DNA from: Cellvibrio sp.
GTDB taxonomy: Bacteria; Pseudomonadota; Gammaproteobacteria; Pseudomonadales; Cellvibrionaceae
NCBI GenBank assembly: GCA_016712405.1
Contig: JADJRD010000002.1
Span: 62,001 to 126,000 of the forward strand
Length of the DNA: 64,000 nucleotides
Direction of reading: 5' to 3'
Below the pieces are notes generated by a model, which saw only the letters and a program-made list of their open reading frames with translations, had not been told where the DNA came from and did not search any database. Shown here piece after piece: positions 61,799-64,000 of this stretch (the first letter of the stretch is position 1; the number at the start of each line of letters is the position of its first letter). A program made the position numbers and the translations under genes.

Positions 61799-63007
61799 TC
61801 ACTTCGAACGAAAAATAATATTCTTCAATTTTTCCAATTTGGGAGATACGACCGGAACTGTCAACATGGTGCTTAAGACAGCCATTATTAAAAGCGCAGT
61901 GAAGGTTTCGCTGGTGATAATTTGTTTATCCAATAGCACGTTGGCAAAAATAATCATGATTAGCGCTTTGGTTTGCAATAACCAACCGATAATAGAGGCT
62001 TCGCCTTTTTCCCACTTCAAGACTTTGCCGGCGAGATGCACACCAGCCAATTTTCCGGATATTGACGCGATTAATAAAACACCTGCAACGATAAATACGG
62101 CTGTGCCGCCCAACTCCCAATTGGTGCGCAAGCCCGTACTCAAGAAGAACACGGGCATGATGATCATCAAAACGAAATGGCGAAGCTTGTCCATATCCTC
62201 TTGATTAAACCATTCAGCATCCATCACCGCACCTGCGAGGAACGCACCTACCATGAAGTGCAGGCCGGCCCAGTCAGCTGCCAGCCCGCAGAAAGCCAAC
62301 CAAATAAATCCGGCATACCAGCGGTCGCGCTCTTCAATGGCCATCATCAGTTTGCGGAACAAATAGCTTGATAGCGCAAAAGCCACAAGAAACATTCCCT
62401 GACGGCTCACTCGTTCCCAGTCCAAGAGGATTAACGCTAATACGCCCCAAATCGCAATATCATCCAAGCTGGCATAGCGTAAAATACGCTGGCCAATGGG
62501 TTGTCGAAGAATGTTCAGCTTTTCCATCAGCAAAATTAATATTGGCAAAGCGGTGACAGCGCACGACATGCCAATGCCTAAAATAAATTGCCAGGTCATG
62601 CCTTTTGACCCCATCCATCCGTCGCTGAACATCAGCATTCCAGCACCGGCGATGCAGCCAAATAAGAGAGGAGTTCCCAATGCCAAGCCGGCGGTGATTC
62701 CGCTTTCGCGTTTATATTCCCAGGTTTTTTTCAGATCGAGCTCAATACCGGCAATCCAAACGAAAATCATCACCGCCCACCAAGCTATGCCATTTAAGGA
62801 CTGAATAACCTGAGGGTTAAATACGAATTGGTAATACTCAGGGAAGGCTGCGCCCAATACACCAGGCCCTAATAAGATGCCCCCTACAATCTGCACAACA
62901 ACCAAGGGAGCCCAGTAATCGGTTTTAAACAAGCGCCAGATCAAGTAAGGCAGGCTGAAAATAATCAGCATGGCGATCAGAAAAATTTCGGTGGTGGTCA
63001 TGTGCAT
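61799..63007 (-). CDS. CPA2-type cation/proton antiporter
   Basis: 402 residues with about 12 membrane helices. Na+/H+ or K+/H+ exchanger fold: VVQIVGGILLGPGVLG in the first repeat, GMSCAVTALPILILLM at the ion site, ASLDDIAIWG (DD motif) and FLAGAVMDAEWF. No C-terminal RCK domain, so it is the short form. A second ATG two codons in is equally likely. Ion preference cannot be read from sequence. Confidence 0.9.
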   Translation of the reverse strand: MHMTTTEIFLIAMLIIFSLPYLIWRLFKTDYWAPLVVVQIVGGILLGPGVLGAAFPEYYQFVFNPQVIQSLNGIAWWAVMIFVWIAGIELDLKKTWEYKRESGITAGLALGTPLLFGCIAGAGMLMFSDGWMGSKGMTWQFILGIGMSCAVTALPILILLMEKLNILRQPIGQRILRYASLDDIAIWGVLALILLDWERVSRQGMFLVAFALSSYLFRKLMMAIEERDRWYAGFIWLAFCGLAADWAGLHFMVGAFLAGAVMDAEWFNQEDMDKLRHFVLMIIMPVFFLSTGLRTNWELGGTAVFIVAGVLLIASISGKLAGVHLAGKVLKWEKGEASIIGWLLQTKALIMIIFANVLLDKQIITSETFTALLIMAVLSTMLTVPVVSPKLEKLKNIIFRSK

Positions 63008-63140
63008 AAAACAACTTATTTTTCAAAAGCCAGGCTTTTTACAGGGAGGCGGGTTAATCAATCAATCTTGTTTCGATAATATTTAACTATTGATTTTTCT
63101 GCAAACCAAGACTGGAATCATAATTGTCACAAAAATCGAT

Positions 63141-63188
63141 TGCACCAAATTAGTGCTAATGCCCGCCAATATGCGCTATTGCGGTGCT
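63141..63188. promoter_or_regulatory. Two NtrC-like sites of glnA
   Basis: TGCAC-N7-GTGCT at 63141-63157 and TGCGC-N7-GTGCT at 63172-63188. The centres are 31 bp apart, about three helical turns. This matches the paired-enhancer layout of E. coli glnA. Confidence 0.75.
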
Positions 63189-63251
63189 AGTGTTTTTTTG
63201 TGGGTATTTACACGGGCTTATTTATCAATGCCTGTTGCTATTTTTAGTGGA

Positions 63252-63266
63252 TGGCATATATTTTGC
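63252..63266 (+). promoter_or_regulatory. Sigma-54 promoter of glnA
   Basis: TGGCATATATTTTGC has GG and GC 10 bp apart and matches TGGCAC-N5-TTGC at all key positions. It lies about 64 bp downstream of the nearer NtrC-like site and 100 bp before the ATG. Confidence 0.82.
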
Positions 63267-63366
63267 CCCCTTTCTGACACTCGATCTCACACCCTCATCG
63301 GTGAACTGTGGCTGAGAAAATTTCCTTAATCCCGTAGCTATAGCTATAACAACCAGGAGGCACTCC

Positions 63367-64000
63367 ATGTCTAAGACGTTAGACTTAATCAAGCAACACG
63401 AAGCTCGCTGGATCGACCTGCGCTTCACCGATACCAAAGGCAAAGAACAACACGTGACTTTCCCGTCATTCGTTGTTGATGACAAATTCTTTGTTGAAGG
63501 CAAAATGTTCGACGGCTCTTCCATCGCTGGTTGGAAAGGCATTAACGAATCCGACATGATCCTGATGCCAGATGATTCAACTGCTGTATTAGACCCATTC
63601 TACGAAGAAGCTACCATCATTATTCGCTGTAACATCGTTGAGCCTTCAACTGGCCAAGGCTATGACCGCGACCCACGTTCTATCGGTTTGCGTGCTGAAG
63701 AATATTTGAAATCAACAGGCTTGGGCGACAAGGCTTTGTTTGGTCCAGAACCTGAATTCTTTATTTTTGATAGCGTTCACTTTAACAGCTCAATGGGCGG
63801 CGCATTCTACAAAATCAAATCTGAAGAAGCGGCATGGCAATCAGGTGATGATGTTGAAGGTAAACACGGCCACGCTCCACGCGTAAAAGGCGGTTACTTC
63901 CCGGTTGCTCCAATCGACTCATTACACGACATCCGTGGTGCTATGTGTAACGCGATGGAAGCTATGGGTCTGGAAATCGAAATCCATCACCACGAAGTTG
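63367..64000 (+). CDS. glnA: Type I glutamine synthetase, 3' end outside the window
   Basis: The first 211 residues are present. Makes glutamine from glutamate, ammonia and ATP. MFDGSSIAGWKGINESDM, the EPEFFIFD metal site and KGGYFPVAPIDS are standard GlnA motifs. GlnA is normally about 470 residues, so the C-terminal half is cut off by the right edge. AGGAGG lies 7 bp before the ATG. Nitrogen control through NtrC and sigma-54 is strongly indicated by the upstream sites. Confidence 0.98.
   Translation, partial: MSKTLDLIKQHEARWIDLRFTDTKGKEQHVTFPSFVVDDKFFVEGKMFDGSSIAGWKGINESDMILMPDDSTAVLDPFYEEATIIIRCNIVEPSTGQGYDRDPRSIGLRAEEYLKSTGLGDKALFGPEPEFFIFDSVHFNSSMGGAFYKIKSEEAAWQSGDDVEGKHGHAPRVKGGYFPVAPIDSLHDIRGAMCNAMEAMGLEIEIHHHEV

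Larger units (their letters stand above)
63008..63366. other. glnA upstream regulatory region
   Basis: 359 bp with no protein gene. It holds two NtrC-like sites, a sigma-54 promoter and, near the gene, AGGAGG (63354-63359). The first 70 bp also form the leader of the divergent antiporter. Confidence 0.75.

Noticed and set aside
1..64000. CRISPR array, tRNA or rRNA genes
   Set aside because: No regularly spaced identical repeats with unique spacers and no recognisable tRNA or rRNA sequence were seen by eye.

Overview
The window looks like a chromosomal segment of a Cellvibrio-like gammaproteobacterium (order Cellvibrionales). The case rests on a modular family 26 mannanase next to a very large TonB-dependent receptor, a serine-rich linker in a secreted protein, and Pseudomonas-type housekeeping clusters (LysM protein/dprA, def-fmt-rsmB, tsaC/hemF/aroE, grpE-dnaK-dnaJ). 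This is inferred from gene content only. No tRNA, rRNA, CRISPR array or intact transposase gene was seen.

Layout. 0-6.1 kb: a mannan-use locus, with a GH26 enzyme cut by the left edge and a TonB-dependent receptor. 6.1-12.7 kb: an accessory block with a frameshifted small gene, a subtilisin-like protease that appears to lack its N-terminus, a TOTE-type primase-helicase, a solitary HigA-like antitoxin and a lipoprotein. 12.7-19.3 kb: an M15 peptidase, membrane proteins, a TetR/SDR pair with twin operators, an Lrp-like regulator and leuA. 19.5-26.1 kb: a MacAB-like ABC exporter with two permeases, and a surface protein with a GlyGly-CTERM-like tail. 26.5-27.6 kb: xseB-ispA. 27.6-31.2 kb: an insertion carrying three tandem copies of an unknown gene of about 300 codons, flanked by a duplicated 3' end of the neighbouring TPR gene.

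32-38.2 kb: two VapBC modules and one YefM-YoeB module interspersed with recN (SOS box upstream), yaaA and thiI. 38.2-45.7 kb: typA and a tightly overlapping minus-strand run tsaC - small membrane protein - Lgt-like protein - Tes/MJ0619-like radical SAM enzyme - hemF - aroE. 45.8-50.6 kb: two unknown genes, then MipA/OmpV-like - DUF3019-like - response regulator - histidine kinase. 50.6-55.8 kb: dprA and a LysM protein divergent from def-fmt-rsmB; rsmB carries an apparent +1 T frameshift near its end. 55.8-57.5 kb: MarR and a divergent aminotransferase with a perfect operator between them. 57.6-63 kb: grpE, dnaK and dnaJ with two heat-shock promoter matches, and an antiporter. 63.1-64 kb: glnA with a sigma-54 promoter and two NtrC-like sites, cut by the right edge.

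Two regions best fit an undescribed system. The first is the radical SAM/Lgt-like/small membrane trio embedded in the tsaC-hemF-aroE operon, which suggests lipid chemistry in the membrane. The second is the protease plus TOTE primase-helicase pair at 6.7-11.3 kb, which suggests a conflict or defence function. The triplicated array at 27.9-31.1 kb, each copy preceded by the same short coding remnant, resembles an orphan immunity-gene array. About ten C-rich palindromic repeats are scattered through the intergenic spaces.
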